DNA of 64,000 nucleotides. Source: Rhizobiaceae bacterium. Lineage in GTDB: Bacteria > Pseudomonadota > Alphaproteobacteria > Rhizobiales > Rhizobiaceae. Location: the NCBI GenBank assembly GCA_019635775.1, contig JAHBYU010000017.1:2501-66500 (forward strand). The letters are read 5' to 3'. Position 1 is the first letter of the stretch. Each line of letters opens with the position of its first letter. Made by a program: the position numbers and the translations under genes. Shown here in pieces: positions 40,277 through 48,875 of the stretch. The notes beneath the pieces were generated by a model. That model saw only the letters and a list, made by a program, of their open reading frames with translations, was not told the origin of the DNA and did not search any database.

Positions 40277-41915
40277 CCACACCAGTAACAGACACTGCCT
40301 CGCGACGTGCCCGATCGCGGAAAATCCTGCGGATTACCTTCCCCGTCGTGGTCAGCGGCAAGGAATCGACAAATTCAACCTCGCGTGGATATTCGTGCGC
40401 GGACAAGCGCTCGCGGACCCACCGGCTGATCTCGCTGGCCAGTTCCGGACTGCCCGCCACGCCATCCTTCAGCACCACATAGGCCTTGACGATCTCGGTC
40501 CTCACCAGATCGGGCTTTCCGACAGCCGCAGCCAGCGCAACGGCTGGATGCCCGGTCAGGCAGTCCTCGATCTCGCCCGGCCCGATCCGGAAACCAGCCG
40601 AGGTGATCACGTCGTCGTCCCGGCCGAAGAACTGGACGTACCCATCCTCGTCCTTGACGCCCTGATCGCCCGTGGTCATCCAGTCGCCGACGAACTTGTT
40701 GCGCGTCGCCTCCGGACTGTCCCAATATTCAAGGAACATGACAGGGTCCGGACTGCGAATGGCGATCTGCCCGACCTCCCCACGCTTTACCGACCTTCCG
40801 CCGCCATCGATGATCGCGACCCGATGGCCGGGAACCACCTTGCCGATCGTGCCGGCACGGCTGACGCCGAGGACCGCGCAGGATCCAAGCACCAGGTTGC
40901 ATTCGGTCTGCCCGTAGAACTCGTTCGGCGTCACGCCGAAAGCCTCCTTCGTCCATTCGTAAGTCTCGCGGCCAAGCGATTCGCCAGCCGACATCAGGCT
41001 TCGAAGGTCGATGCGAAACCGCCGGCGAATGTCCGGGACCGACCGCAGCATGCGCAGGGCCGTCGGGGGAATGAAGGCGTTGCGCACCTGCATCTTTTCC
41101 ATCAGCACAAGTGCGTTTTCGGGGTCGAATTTCTCGAACCGGGCAGCGATCGCCGGAATGCCGAGATAGAGGGAGGGAAGCAGCGCGTTGAGCAGGCCTC
41201 CCGCCCAGGCCCAGTCGGCGGGCGTCCACATTATATCATCCTGCCTTGGCGGAAATTCATAGGCCATCTGGAAACCGGGCAGATGGCCAAGCAATACGCG
41301 GTGCGGCAGCAGCGCGCCCTTGGGCGGACCCGTCGTGCCGGACGTAAAGATCATCAGCGCCGGATCGTCCGGACTAGTGTCCTCGGCTGCGAAATCCTGC
41401 GAATGGCTCGAGACCAGCCTGCTGAAATCGTCCGCGCCCGAACCGTCGACCACGACCATACCGGAAAGCCCCGGAAGCCGGCCGCTGATCGGCGCAAGCT
41501 TCGACGCACCCAGCGGATTGGTCACCACCAGCTTCACGCCGGCGGTCTGAAGGCGATATTCCAGTGCCTCGACGCCGAAAAGCAGGGCCAGAGGCACCGC
41601 GATCGCGCCCAGCTTGTAGATGGCGATATGCGCGACGACCGTCTCGAAACGCTGCGGCAACAGCAGCGCGACGCGGTCGCCGCGCGAAATCCCCCGCGCC
41701 CGCAACGCGTTCGCGAACGCGTTGGACCGACGCGCAAGTTCGTCAAAACTTAGCCTGTCCGGCGATCCGTCCGCGCGATAGTCAAAGAGCGCCGTCCGAC
41801 CGGGATCCTGCGCGGCCCAGCGATCGGCAACCGCTACCCCGATGTTGAAGCGGGCGGGTATCTTCCAATCGAAATCGCGATAGAGAGAAGAATAGTCATC
41901 GCGCCATTCGAGCAT
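40263..41915 (-). CDS. AMP-dependent acyl-CoA synthetase/ligase
   Basis: A 550-residue ANL-superfamily enzyme activating a carboxylate to its CoA thioester through an acyl-adenylate. The P-loop-like motif is MIFTSGTTGPPKGAL, then EFYGQTECN, GDWMTTGDQG, the hinge GRDDDVITSAGFRIGPGEIE and the C-terminal catalytic Lys region PLTTTGKVIRR. It resembles medium-chain/acetyl-like acyl-CoA synthetases. The ATG at 41915 starts MLEWRDDYSSLYRDFDW; a long unsupported open frame extends upstream. Confidence 0.94.
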   Translation of the reverse strand: MLEWRDDYSSLYRDFDWKIPARFNIGVAVADRWAAQDPGRTALFDYRADGSPDRLSFDELARRSNAFANALRARGISRGDRVALLLPQRFETVVAHIAIYKLGAIAVPLALLFGVEALEYRLQTAGVKLVVTNPLGASKLAPISGRLPGLSGMVVVDGSGADDFSRLVSSHSQDFAAEDTSPDDPALMIFTSGTTGPPKGALLPHRVLLGHLPGFQMAYEFPPRQDDIMWTPADWAWAGGLLNALLPSLYLGIPAIAARFEKFDPENALVLMEKMQVRNAFIPPTALRMLRSVPDIRRRFRIDLRSLMSAGESLGRETYEWTKEAFGVTPNEFYGQTECNLVLGSCAVLGVSRAGTIGKVVPGHRVAIIDGGGRSVKRGEVGQIAIRSPDPVMFLEYWDSPEATRNKFVGDWMTTGDQGVKDEDGYVQFFGRDDDVITSAGFRIGPGEIEDCLTGHPAVALAAAVGKPDLVRTEIVKAYVVLKDGVAGSPELASEISRWVRERLSAHEYPREVEFVDSLPLTTTGKVIRRIFRDRARREAVSVTGVATGA

Positions 41916-42388
41916 GGACAGTTGTCTCCGCTCCTCCGCGACAGCCTCCGTTCTTGGTGCCCTGGCCCATACCGTCGCCAGAACACCGCTTGCGCCCAAC
42001 ACGTTCGTGCAGCGGGCTATCTTGGCCCGTAACAGTACGACTCCAAGGGTGCTCTTCCCAGTCCCCTGGAACAGTCCGCCCTGCCCGGTCCCGGTAGGCC
42101 CGGTAGGACGCGACCATGCATGTTCACGCGTATGTTGGGCTCGAATTGCCACCGGCACTACGGCACGTCAAGTCCCTTGCCACGGGGCCTGCCCGGCACC
42201 GATAGGGCCGCTATCACCGACGATCACGTCCACCGAGTTTCGCTTGCGTCGTCCATGCAGGTCGGGGCGACCACCGTTCCTGGTTGCTCAGGTTCAGATG
42301 GTTGCCCCAAAATTGACACTGGCCCGAAAATAGACAGAGCCGGCGCGTTGGCCGGCCCTATTGGCGTTGCGGCGATGACGATGGTGAG
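41916..42388. other. 473-bp stretch with no gene recognised
   Basis: It lies between the acyl-CoA synthetase and the small S74-like gene, both on the minus strand. It holds the promoter of the synthetase gene and a GC hairpin (near 42340-42357, GAGCCGGC / GCCGGCCC, one mismatch) that may help end the S74-like transcript. No small ORF with a good ribosome-binding site was found. Confidence 0.4.
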
Positions 42389-42712
42389 TCAGTGAACTCG
42401 CGTCATCTCCATCCCGAGCGCGCCATAGTTCACGGCCATGAATCCGTTCGGCATCGTCTGGACAGCCTCAGGGAAGACCTTCAGGACGTCTTGCGCCATG
42501 ACGCCCCGATAGACAACATCGCTCCAGAAGTATCGGAATTGATACAGAGGCAGGCCGTTCGAAGCGACGCCCACCTGCTCGATGTTCGTCTTCAGTCTGA
42601 TGTCGCTGGCCGTGCCGCCATTGTCGCCGTCGTCGCTGGATACGCTGAAGGCGGTTACAAGCGACAGCGTTCCGCATTTGGTGAGTGACGGTTTCGCATA
42701 CTGCTTCTTCAT
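42389..42712 (-). CDS. Small tail-fibre/peptidase S74-like protein with RiPP-leader-like N-terminus
   Basis: A 107-residue protein. Residues 5-20 (YAKPSLTKCGTLSLVT) match the YxxPxLxxxG...T leader pattern of lasso-peptide-type precursors. After a Ser/Asp/Gly-rich linker, residues 36-41 read SDIRLK, the SDxRxK motif of peptidase S74 intramolecular chaperone domains, followed by PLYQFRYFW, YRGVMAQDVLKVFPEAV and VNYGALG of that fold. The ATG at 42712 has GGGGGA just upstream. No phage structural genes, lasso maturation genes or RRE proteins are near. Function unknown; the two-part reading is the notable point. Confidence 0.82.
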   Translation of the reverse strand: MKKQYAKPSLTKCGTLSLVTAFSVSSDDGDNGGTASDIRLKTNIEQVGVASNGLPLYQFRYFWSDVVYRGVMAQDVLKVFPEAVQTMPNGFMAVNYGALGMEMTRVH

Positions 42713-42906
42713 GTGTTCCCCCGTGAGCAATATCGCTGCCGAGACTGCCCGAGCAGCGACCCACCGTCAACCATCAGGACAGACTCACGGTCGCCTGCAG
42801 TCTTGAGGGTCGCGAAGCAGATCGGGAACATCAAAACCCCGCACCCTGACCCGGTGAGGGGAAAACGTCCCCTAAAGCGTTGATTTCATTAGCGCTATAC
42901 TGAGCT

Positions 42907-42991
42907 TGGTGCCCCTGGCCGGGATCGAACCAGCACTCCTTGCGGAACTCGATTTTGAGTCGAGCGCGTCTACCAATTCCGCCACAGGGGC
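42907..42991 (-). tRNA. tRNA-Leu (anticodon CAA)
   Basis: The minus strand folds as a class II tRNA: acceptor GCCCCTG pairs with CAGGGGC, the anticodon arm is CTCGA-CTCAAAA-TCGAG giving anticodon CAA, a variable arm follows, and the T loop is GGTTCGATCCC. CCA is encoded at the 3' end. Length 85 nt. The S74-like gene starts about 195 bp beyond its 3' end. Confidence 0.97.
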
Positions 42992-43134
42992 CAAGCAGTT
43001 CCACCCCGGAAGCGGGGTGCGACGGAACTATACGGTACGCGCGAATGCGTCAAGGACGGGAGGCCTGCGGCTGACAGCATCATTGCGCCAGGCGATATTT
43101 CTTTCTACGACAGGCGCGCAAATCGGGGGTAGTC

Positions 43135-43716
43135 ATGCTTCGCCGCCTTTACGACTGGACGATGGCGCTTGCGCGCACACGGCACGCCGAACGTTCGCTG
43201 GCCGGCATCTCCTTTGCAGAAAGCTCCTTCTTTCCCATTCCGCCGGATGTCCTGCTGATCCCAATGGTTCTCGCGGAACCGAGGAAGTGGTTCCGTTTCG
43301 CCCTGGTATGCACGGTTGCTTCGGTGCTGGGTGCGCTGCTCGGCTATTTCATCGGCGCTGTGCTGTTCGATACGATCGGGCAACGGGTGATCGCGTTCTA
43401 CCGAGCCGAGAACGCCTTCCAGAGCATCCAGCAATGGTATGACAACTGGGGCGCCTGGGGCATCCTGTTCGGCGCGGTGACGCCCTTCCCCTACAAGATA
43501 CTGACAATCTTCTCGGGTTTCGCGGGTTTCAACCTGCTGACCCTCGTTGTCGTATCGATCATCGGACGCGGCTTCCGATTCTTCCTCGTTGCCTGGCTGC
43601 TCAGGAAATTCGGCGAACCCATCCGCCTCTTCATCGAGAAGCATCTCGGCCTTCTTTTTACCCTTTTCATGGTTCTGCTGATCGGCGGTTTCATAGCAGT
43701 CCGCTACGTTTTCTGA
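43135..43716 (+). CDS. YqaA family membrane protein (SNARE-associated/DedA-like)
   Basis: A 193-residue inner-membrane protein with four to five hydrophobic segments. The family region FAESSFFPIPPDVLLIPMVL near the N-terminus and FGAVTPFPYKILTIFSGFAGF in the middle match the DedA/VTT fold. DedA-like proteins scramble or move lipids, but YqaA itself is untested. dsbB follows after 10 bp in the same operon. Confidence 0.92.
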   Translation: MLRRLYDWTMALARTRHAERSLAGISFAESSFFPIPPDVLLIPMVLAEPRKWFRFALVCTVASVLGALLGYFIGAVLFDTIGQRVIAFYRAENAFQSIQQWYDNWGAWGILFGAVTPFPYKILTIFSGFAGFNLLTLVVVSIIGRGFRFFLVAWLLRKFGEPIRLFIEKHLGLLFTLFMVLLIGGFIAVRYVF

Positions 43717-43726
43717 GGTCACGACA

Positions 43727-44236
43727 ATGGGGTTGAAGAGTCCAGCCGGCCGGACGCAGACGATCGGCGCAACGCTCGGCCTTCTGGGCATGGCCGTCAC
43801 CGTGGGGGGCGCGCTCGGCTTCCAGCACCTGGGCGGCTACATACCATGCAAGCTCTGCCTCGAGCAGCGGATACCCCATTATATCGGCATACCGGTAATG
43901 GCGCTCGCGCTGATATCCTCGCTGCTCAGGTTACCGCCGGTCGTTACGCGCGGATTGCTGCTCGTGGGCACCGCGCTGATGCTGTGGAGCATCTGGCTGG
44001 GTGGCTTTCATTCCGGCGTCGAATGGGGCTTCTGGGCGGGTCCGACCGATTGCGGCGTCGTCTCGGCTCCGCAGGACGGCAACCTGCTCGACCAGCTCGA
44101 CACGCTCATACCTCCATCCTGCGACCAGGCCGCGGGCCGTTTCCTCGGCCTCTCTTTTGCCGGATGGAATGTCGTCGCCAGCGGCGTGATCGCGATCATC
44201 ACCGCGGTTGCGGCCCTGAAGAAAAAGCAGGTCTGA
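43727..44236 (+). CDS. dsbB: Disulfide bond formation protein B
   Basis: A 169-residue four-helix membrane oxidase that passes electrons from DsbA to quinone. The first periplasmic Cys pair is CKLC (near residue 41), in PCKLCLEQRIPHY. The second periplasmic loop has C108-type and later cysteines in TDCGVV and PPSCDQ. Length and helices fit DsbB. It is co-transcribed with yqaA. Confidence 0.93.
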   Translation: MGLKSPAGRTQTIGATLGLLGMAVTVGGALGFQHLGGYIPCKLCLEQRIPHYIGIPVMALALISSLLRLPPVVTRGLLLVGTALMLWSIWLGGFHSGVEWGFWAGPTDCGVVSAPQDGNLLDQLDTLIPPSCDQAAGRFLGLSFAGWNVVASGVIAIITAVAALKKKQV

Positions 44237-44247
44237 CAAGCCCCGGC

Positions 44248-44805
44248 TCAGGGCTCCAGTTCGACATCCCAGTAGAGATAGTCCATCCAGCTTTCATGCA
44301 GGTAGTTGGGCGGAAAGAGCCTGCCATTGTTGTGCAGGTCCTGCACGGTAGGCTTGAAGGGTTTCTGCAGCGGCCACATCTTGGCGTGCGCAGGCATCAT
44401 GCCGCCCTTCCTCAGATTGCAAGGCGAGCAGGCGGCGACCACATTTTCCCATGTCGTCGCACCGCCGCGATGACGCGGGATCACATGGTCGAAGGTAAGG
44501 TCCTCCGGCGTTCCGCAATACTGGCACTGGAAACGGTCGCGCAGGAACACGTTGAACCGTGTGAAAGCCGGGTGCCGCGACGGCTTCACATAGGCCTTCA
44601 GGCTTACCACGCTCGGCAACTTCATCGAGAAAGAGGGGGACGAAACCTCGTGGTCGTATTCCGCGACGATGTTCACGCGATCCAGGAATACGGCCTTGAT
44701 GGCATCCTGCCAGGACCACAGTGACAGGGGATAGTAGCTGAGCGGCCGATAGTCCGCGTTCAGCACCAGCGCAGGCAGCCCGTCCGGGGATACCGCGATC
44801 GTCAC
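44248..44805 (-). CDS. HNH endonuclease
   Basis: A 185-residue HNH nuclease-fold protein conserved in alphaproteobacteria. The zinc/HNH core is CQYCG, then LTFDHVIPRHRGGATTWENVVAACSPCNLRKGG, containing the catalytic His and two CxxC pairs. An N-terminal domain precedes it (ALVLNADYRPLSYYPLSLWSWQDAI). Orphan housekeeping type, no mobile context. Target unknown. Confidence 0.93.
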   Translation of the reverse strand: MTIAVSPDGLPALVLNADYRPLSYYPLSLWSWQDAIKAVFLDRVNIVAEYDHEVSSPSFSMKLPSVVSLKAYVKPSRHPAFTRFNVFLRDRFQCQYCGTPEDLTFDHVIPRHRGGATTWENVVAACSPCNLRKGGMMPAHAKMWPLQKPFKPTVQDLHNNGRLFPPNYLHESWMDYLYWDVELEP

Positions 44806-44929
44806 CTGCGATTCCCTCCTTGGACCTCAATGCGATGCGCGGGGATATTGTAAGCAGGAGGTGACATGAATGTGAAGCTGGTCCCGCGCCGGCAGACGCA
44901 GGAAAATTTCACGAATTCTGCCGTTTTCG

Positions 44930-45577
44930 CTATCGTAGTGAAGGCGGCGCATCCTCTCGGCTTTTGATTTCGCGATAGTATGCCCAGAACAGGCGGGACG
45001 CTACCCCCCGATGTGGCGCCCATGATTCGGCTATTCTGACTAGCGATTTTTCCGCTGGCCTGGGGTCGATGCCCAGTGCATGCCCGACAGCTGTCTGCAG
45101 GGCGACGTCGCCGGCGGGAAAGATGTCCGGGTGGCCGGCGGCGGTGAGCAGATAGACCTCCGCGGTCCAGCGACCGATGCCCGACACCGCCGTCATGGCC
45201 GCGATCGCCTGCTCCGCCTCAAGGTTGCAAACCCCTGACAGGTCGAGGCCGTTCAGCACCGCTTGGGATATGGCACGAAGCGCCTTTTGCTTCGGCCGCG
45301 AAAGGCCCGCCTGCCTGAAAAGCGCATCGTCGGCTGCCAGCAGCCCATCCGGCGACAGGGGATCAGCAAGGCCCGAAAGGCGGGCAAAGATCGCATCCGC
45401 GCTGGCCCGCGAGACCTGCTGGGAGACGACGATGGAAACGAGACCTGCAAATCCGGGCGCGCTGCGGCGCAACGGGATGTCACCCGCTGCGCGGCGCACC
45501 CGCTCCAGGCGCGGATCAAGCGCGCAAAGTGCGTCGAGGCCAGTGCGGATGTCGTCGAGTGTCGAAATGATCGGCAT
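44930..45577 (-). CDS. DNA-3-methyladenine glycosylase II (AlkA-like)
   Basis: A 215-residue base-excision glycosylase of the HhH-GPD superfamily. SIVVSQQVSRASADAIFARL begins the helical core, and the hairpin-plus-Asp motif is LTAVSGIGRWTAEVYLL, followed by DIFPAGDVAL with the catalytic Asp. It removes alkylated bases. The ATG at 45577 gives the family length; the frame is open upstream through the gluQ region but unsupported. Confidence 0.92.
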   Translation of the reverse strand: MPIISTLDDIRTGLDALCALDPRLERVRRAAGDIPLRRSAPGFAGLVSIVVSQQVSRASADAIFARLSGLADPLSPDGLLAADDALFRQAGLSRPKQKALRAISQAVLNGLDLSGVCNLEAEQAIAAMTAVSGIGRWTAEVYLLTAAGHPDIFPAGDVALQTAVGHALGIDPRPAEKSLVRIAESWAPHRGVASRLFWAYYREIKSREDAPPSLR

Positions 45578-45674
45578 TGGCGACGGGTTCACTTGTGTCG
45601 TTGTCGGCCGACAGCTAGCAATCGGGACATGACGGCGACAACCCGAAAACCGCGCAACGCCTGAATCCGGCCAG

Positions 45675-46565
45675 ATGACCAGACCCGTATTCCGCTTTGC
45701 TCCGAGCCCCAACGGGCAACTGCATCTCGGCCATGCCCTTTCCGCGCTCCTCAACCGCCGGATGGCGGACCGTGTCGCAGGAAAGCTGCTGCTGCGCATT
45801 GAGGACATCGACGTCTTGCGCTGCACGCCCGAATTCGAGGCAGGCATCTACCGCGACCTCGAATGGCTGGGCATCACGTGGGACCAGCCCGTTCGCCGCC
45901 AGTCGGAGCATTTCCCCGACTATGAAGGGATGCTCGGGCGGCTGATTGCCGACGATCTCGTCTATCCCGCCTTCATGAGCCGCGCGGAAGCGCGCGCCCA
46001 CATCACGGAGGTGCAATCGCCCGGCCACGCATGGCCGCGCGATCCCGACGGCGTTCCCCACTATCCCGGCGTGGAAAAGCACCTGTCCGCACGGAAGCGA
46101 CAAATGCGTATCGATGCAGGCGAACCTTTTGCGTGGAGGCTCGATACCGCTCGCGCGCTGGCCGGAATGAAGGCGACGCTGTCCTGGGCCGAATTCGCAA
46201 ACGAGCAGATGTCTTCAATCCGCCCAGTCGCGGCCCAGCCGGAACTCTGGGGCGATGTGGTGCTGGCACGCCGCGACGTGCCGACCAGCTATCACCTTTC
46301 GGTGGTCGCGGACGACGCGCTCCAGAGCGTCACGCATGTCGTGCGCGGCATGGACCTCTTCGCCGCCACGAGCATTCATCGCCTGTTGCAGGAACTGCTC
46401 GGACTGCCCCAGCCGGCCTATTTTCACCACAGGCTGATCGAGGGGCCGGATGGACGCAAGCTCTCGAAGAGCGAGCGGGACACGGGACTGGCTCAGTTGA
46501 GGGAAGCAGGAAAGACGCCGCAGGACATCTTTCATGCTATCGGACTTCCCGGAAATCGCGGCTGA
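45675..46565 (+). CDS. gluQ: Glutamyl-Q tRNA(Asp) synthetase
   Basis: A 296-residue truncated glutamyl-tRNA synthetase that attaches glutamate to queuosine in tRNA-Asp. The HIGH-like motif is FAPSPNGQLHLGHALSA and the KMSKS-like motif is RKLSKSERD. The anticodon-binding domain is absent, as expected. The usual zinc-binding cysteines after DDLVYP are replaced (PAFMSRAEA), a known variant. Confidence 0.95.
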   Translation: MTRPVFRFAPSPNGQLHLGHALSALLNRRMADRVAGKLLLRIEDIDVLRCTPEFEAGIYRDLEWLGITWDQPVRRQSEHFPDYEGMLGRLIADDLVYPAFMSRAEARAHITEVQSPGHAWPRDPDGVPHYPGVEKHLSARKRQMRIDAGEPFAWRLDTARALAGMKATLSWAEFANEQMSSIRPVAAQPELWGDVVLARRDVPTSYHLSVVADDALQSVTHVVRGMDLFAATSIHRLLQELLGLPQPAYFHHRLIEGPDGRKLSKSERDTGLAQLREAGKTPQDIFHAIGLPGNRG

Positions 46566-46568
46566 CAA

Positions 46569-46856
46569 TCAGATCCGCGCGACGACGGCCTTGAACATCG
46601 CCATTACGCTGACGGTGGCGAACGCGCCTCCCAGCCCGTATGCCATGGCCAGCTTCAGATCCCGCAGGTTGATGCCGAGGGTGTTGGCGATAATGATGGC
46701 CGCAAAGAAGCCGACGGTGAAAAGCACCATGTTGCCGAACGGGCCGAATCCGTCCTCACGCATGATCGCGTCGAGCGCGGCACCGAAGAACATGGCCATG
46801 ACCGCGACGGCGGCAATCGCCATCATCAGCCAGCCCGTATCGAGGTTCCAGATCAT
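46569..46856 (-). CDS. Small membrane protein, hypothetical
   Basis: A 95-residue protein with three predicted membrane segments (about residues 8-28, 40-60, 68-90), starting MIWNLDTGWLMMAIAAVAVM. The ATG at 46856 fits; longer upstream frames lack support. It is convergent with gluQ with 3 bp between. Similar proteins are widespread in Rhizobiales without a function. Confidence 0.8.
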   Translation of the reverse strand: MIWNLDTGWLMMAIAAVAVMAMFFGAALDAIMREDGFGPFGNMVLFTVGFFAAIIIANTLGINLRDLKLAMAYGLGGAFATVSVMAMFKAVVARI

Positions 46857-46998
46857 GCGCAGCCCTCTATGCCGCTCACGGCGGATCGAACCGGAGACCC
46901 GCTTCAACGGAGTTCATGATATGGATCAATCGTTTAGTTTTGCTTGATGGGATGTCGTGCATTAGAGCAAACGCCTTCCTCTTGCCCCGCACTCGCAT

Positions 46999-47883
46999 AT
47001 GCCCTCGTTCAGAAGTCTGATCCCTGCACTTTTCGTCTTCCTCTGGGCGACCGGATTCATTGGCGCGCGCTATGCCATGCCGTGGTCGGAGCCGTTCAGC
47101 TTCCTGGCGGTGCGCTTCATCCTCGCTTTCGCCATACTTGGGGTCGCGGCTGGTCTGCTGCGCTCGCTGAGCTTGCGCCCGCGCGACATGCTGATGTCGG
47201 CGATTGCCGGTGTGCTGATGCACGGCATCTATCTCGGGGGCGTGTTCTGGGCGATCCGGCACGGCATGCCATCGGGCCTTTCCGCTTTGATCGTCGGATT
47301 GCAGCCACTGATCACGGCGTTTCTGGCAGGCTGGCTGCTCGGCGAGAAAATCCTGCCGCGACACTGGACCGGGCTGGCTGCTGGTTTCGTCGGCATCGCC
47401 ATCGTACTGGCGCCGAAACTGGGCGACATCCACGGCGGGGTCAACGCTTCAACGCTGTCGGCCTCCTTCATCGCCGTTGCTGCGATGAGCGCCGGGACGA
47501 TCTGGCAAAAACGCTTCCTGACAGGGGGCGATCTGCTTTCGGGGACGTGCTGGCAATATGCCGGCGGGGCGCTTTTCGTCTGCCTCCTGTCGCTGGCCTT
47601 CGAGACCCGCGAGTTCACGCTGACCGGAGAACTCGTCTTCGCCATGGCCTGGGCGGTTCTCGTGCTGTCCATCGGGGCGATCGTGCTGCTGATGATCATG
47701 ATCCGCGACGGCGAGATGTCGAAGGTGGCATCGCTGTTCTATCTCGTACCGGCGGTGACCGCGTTGATCGCATGGCCACTCTTCGGAGAAACACTGACCT
47801 GGATACAGATCGGCGGCATGGCGCTGACGACATTCGGCGTCGCGCTGGCCACTGGCAGGCGATGGCCTGGGACGGCGGCCTGA
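46999..47883 (+). CDS. EamA/DMT family transporter
   Basis: A 294-residue, ten-helix drug/metabolite exporter. Two EamA repeats are seen: FLWATGFIGARYAM with MLMSAIAGVLMHGIYLGGVFWAI in the first, and FIAVAAMSAGTIWQK onward in the second. The substrate is unknown. It is convergent with the YihY gene. Confidence 0.94.
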   Translation: MPSFRSLIPALFVFLWATGFIGARYAMPWSEPFSFLAVRFILAFAILGVAAGLLRSLSLRPRDMLMSAIAGVLMHGIYLGGVFWAIRHGMPSGLSALIVGLQPLITAFLAGWLLGEKILPRHWTGLAAGFVGIAIVLAPKLGDIHGGVNASTLSASFIAVAAMSAGTIWQKRFLTGGDLLSGTCWQYAGGALFVCLLSLAFETREFTLTGELVFAMAWAVLVLSIGAIVLLMIMIRDGEMSKVASLFYLVPAVTALIAWPLFGETLTWIQIGGMALTTFGVALATGRRWPGTAA

Positions 47884-47890
47884 ACGCCGA

Positions 47891-48742
47891 TCATTTGGGT
47901 ACGCGGGCGCGTGCCTCGAAATAACGCCTTATGGCCGCGTTCAGTTCGCCTCCCAGGATGAACACCATCGATATGATGTAGAGGAAAACAACGGCGACCA
48001 TGATCGATGCAAGGCCCGCATAGGTGGTGACGTAGGAGGAGAAATTGTCGATGTAGGAGGCAAAGACCGTCGACCCCACGAGCCACCCGATCAGCGTGAA
48101 AATGATGCCTGGCACGATATCGACGAAGCGTCGCCGGCCGGCGGGAAGCCAGACATGGACAGCGATCAGGCCAAGCACGATAACCGTGGAGGCGATCGCG
48201 AAACGCCACACAGTGATCGTGCCTAGATAGGGCTCCAGCCACTCGAAATTGGCGACCAGCACGCGCACGATCAGCGGGGCGAAGACGAGAAGCACGCTGA
48301 TGACAACGCATCCGACCGTTGCGATGAAGACGAAAGCCAGGCTCTGCAAGCGCCGGAAAACGAAGGACCGCGTCTCGGTGACGCGGTAGGCCCGGTTGAG
48401 CGACGTGCGTAGGGCCTCTATCCCGTTCGACGCGAAAAACGCCGCAAGCACCACACCATAGGTGAGGAGATCGGTGCGCGGGACAGTCAGCACGTTGATG
48501 ACCTCGCTCGCGATCGGTTCGGCGATCTGCTCCGGCCATGTGTCAAAGACGATATGGACGATATCCTCGGTGAAGGAATCCGCACCCAGAAAGCTTCCCA
48601 GCGTGGTGGCGAAGATGAGAAACGGAAACAACGCCATGAGAGCGCTGATCGCGAGATGACTGGCCATTGACCAGCCGTCGTCATCATTGAAGTGACCAAG
48701 TGCATCGTAGAGGACGCGCTTCAGGGCGACGATCTTGCGCAT
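47891..48742 (-). CDS. YihY/virulence factor BrkB family protein
   Basis: A 283-residue inner-membrane protein with six predicted helices. The DDDGWSMASHLAISALMALFPFLIF opening and the GGELNAAIRRYFEAR C-terminus are family signatures. It was once called ribonuclease BN in E. coli, but that was an error; the role is unknown. Confidence 0.93.
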   Translation of the reverse strand: MRKIVALKRVLYDALGHFNDDDGWSMASHLAISALMALFPFLIFATTLGSFLGADSFTEDIVHIVFDTWPEQIAEPIASEVINVLTVPRTDLLTYGVVLAAFFASNGIEALRTSLNRAYRVTETRSFVFRRLQSLAFVFIATVGCVVISVLLVFAPLIVRVLVANFEWLEPYLGTITVWRFAIASTVIVLGLIAVHVWLPAGRRRFVDIVPGIIFTLIGWLVGSTVFASYIDNFSSYVTTYAGLASIMVAVVFLYIISMVFILGGELNAAIRRYFEARARVPK

Positions 48743-48875
48743 TCACCCCGCTTTCGCGAGCGACAGAATTTTACACAAAAGCGCTGTCCTCCACCAATGC
48801 CGGCATCATTGTTTCGTGACCGCGAATATGGGAAGGGTTTTCTGGAAATGACAAGTCCGCACGAAAGGCCGGGCG

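Noticed and set aside
41916-42158. 81-codon N-terminal extension of the acyl-CoA synthetase
   Set aside because: Low-complexity text with no family match; MLEWRDDY at 41915 is the normal start.
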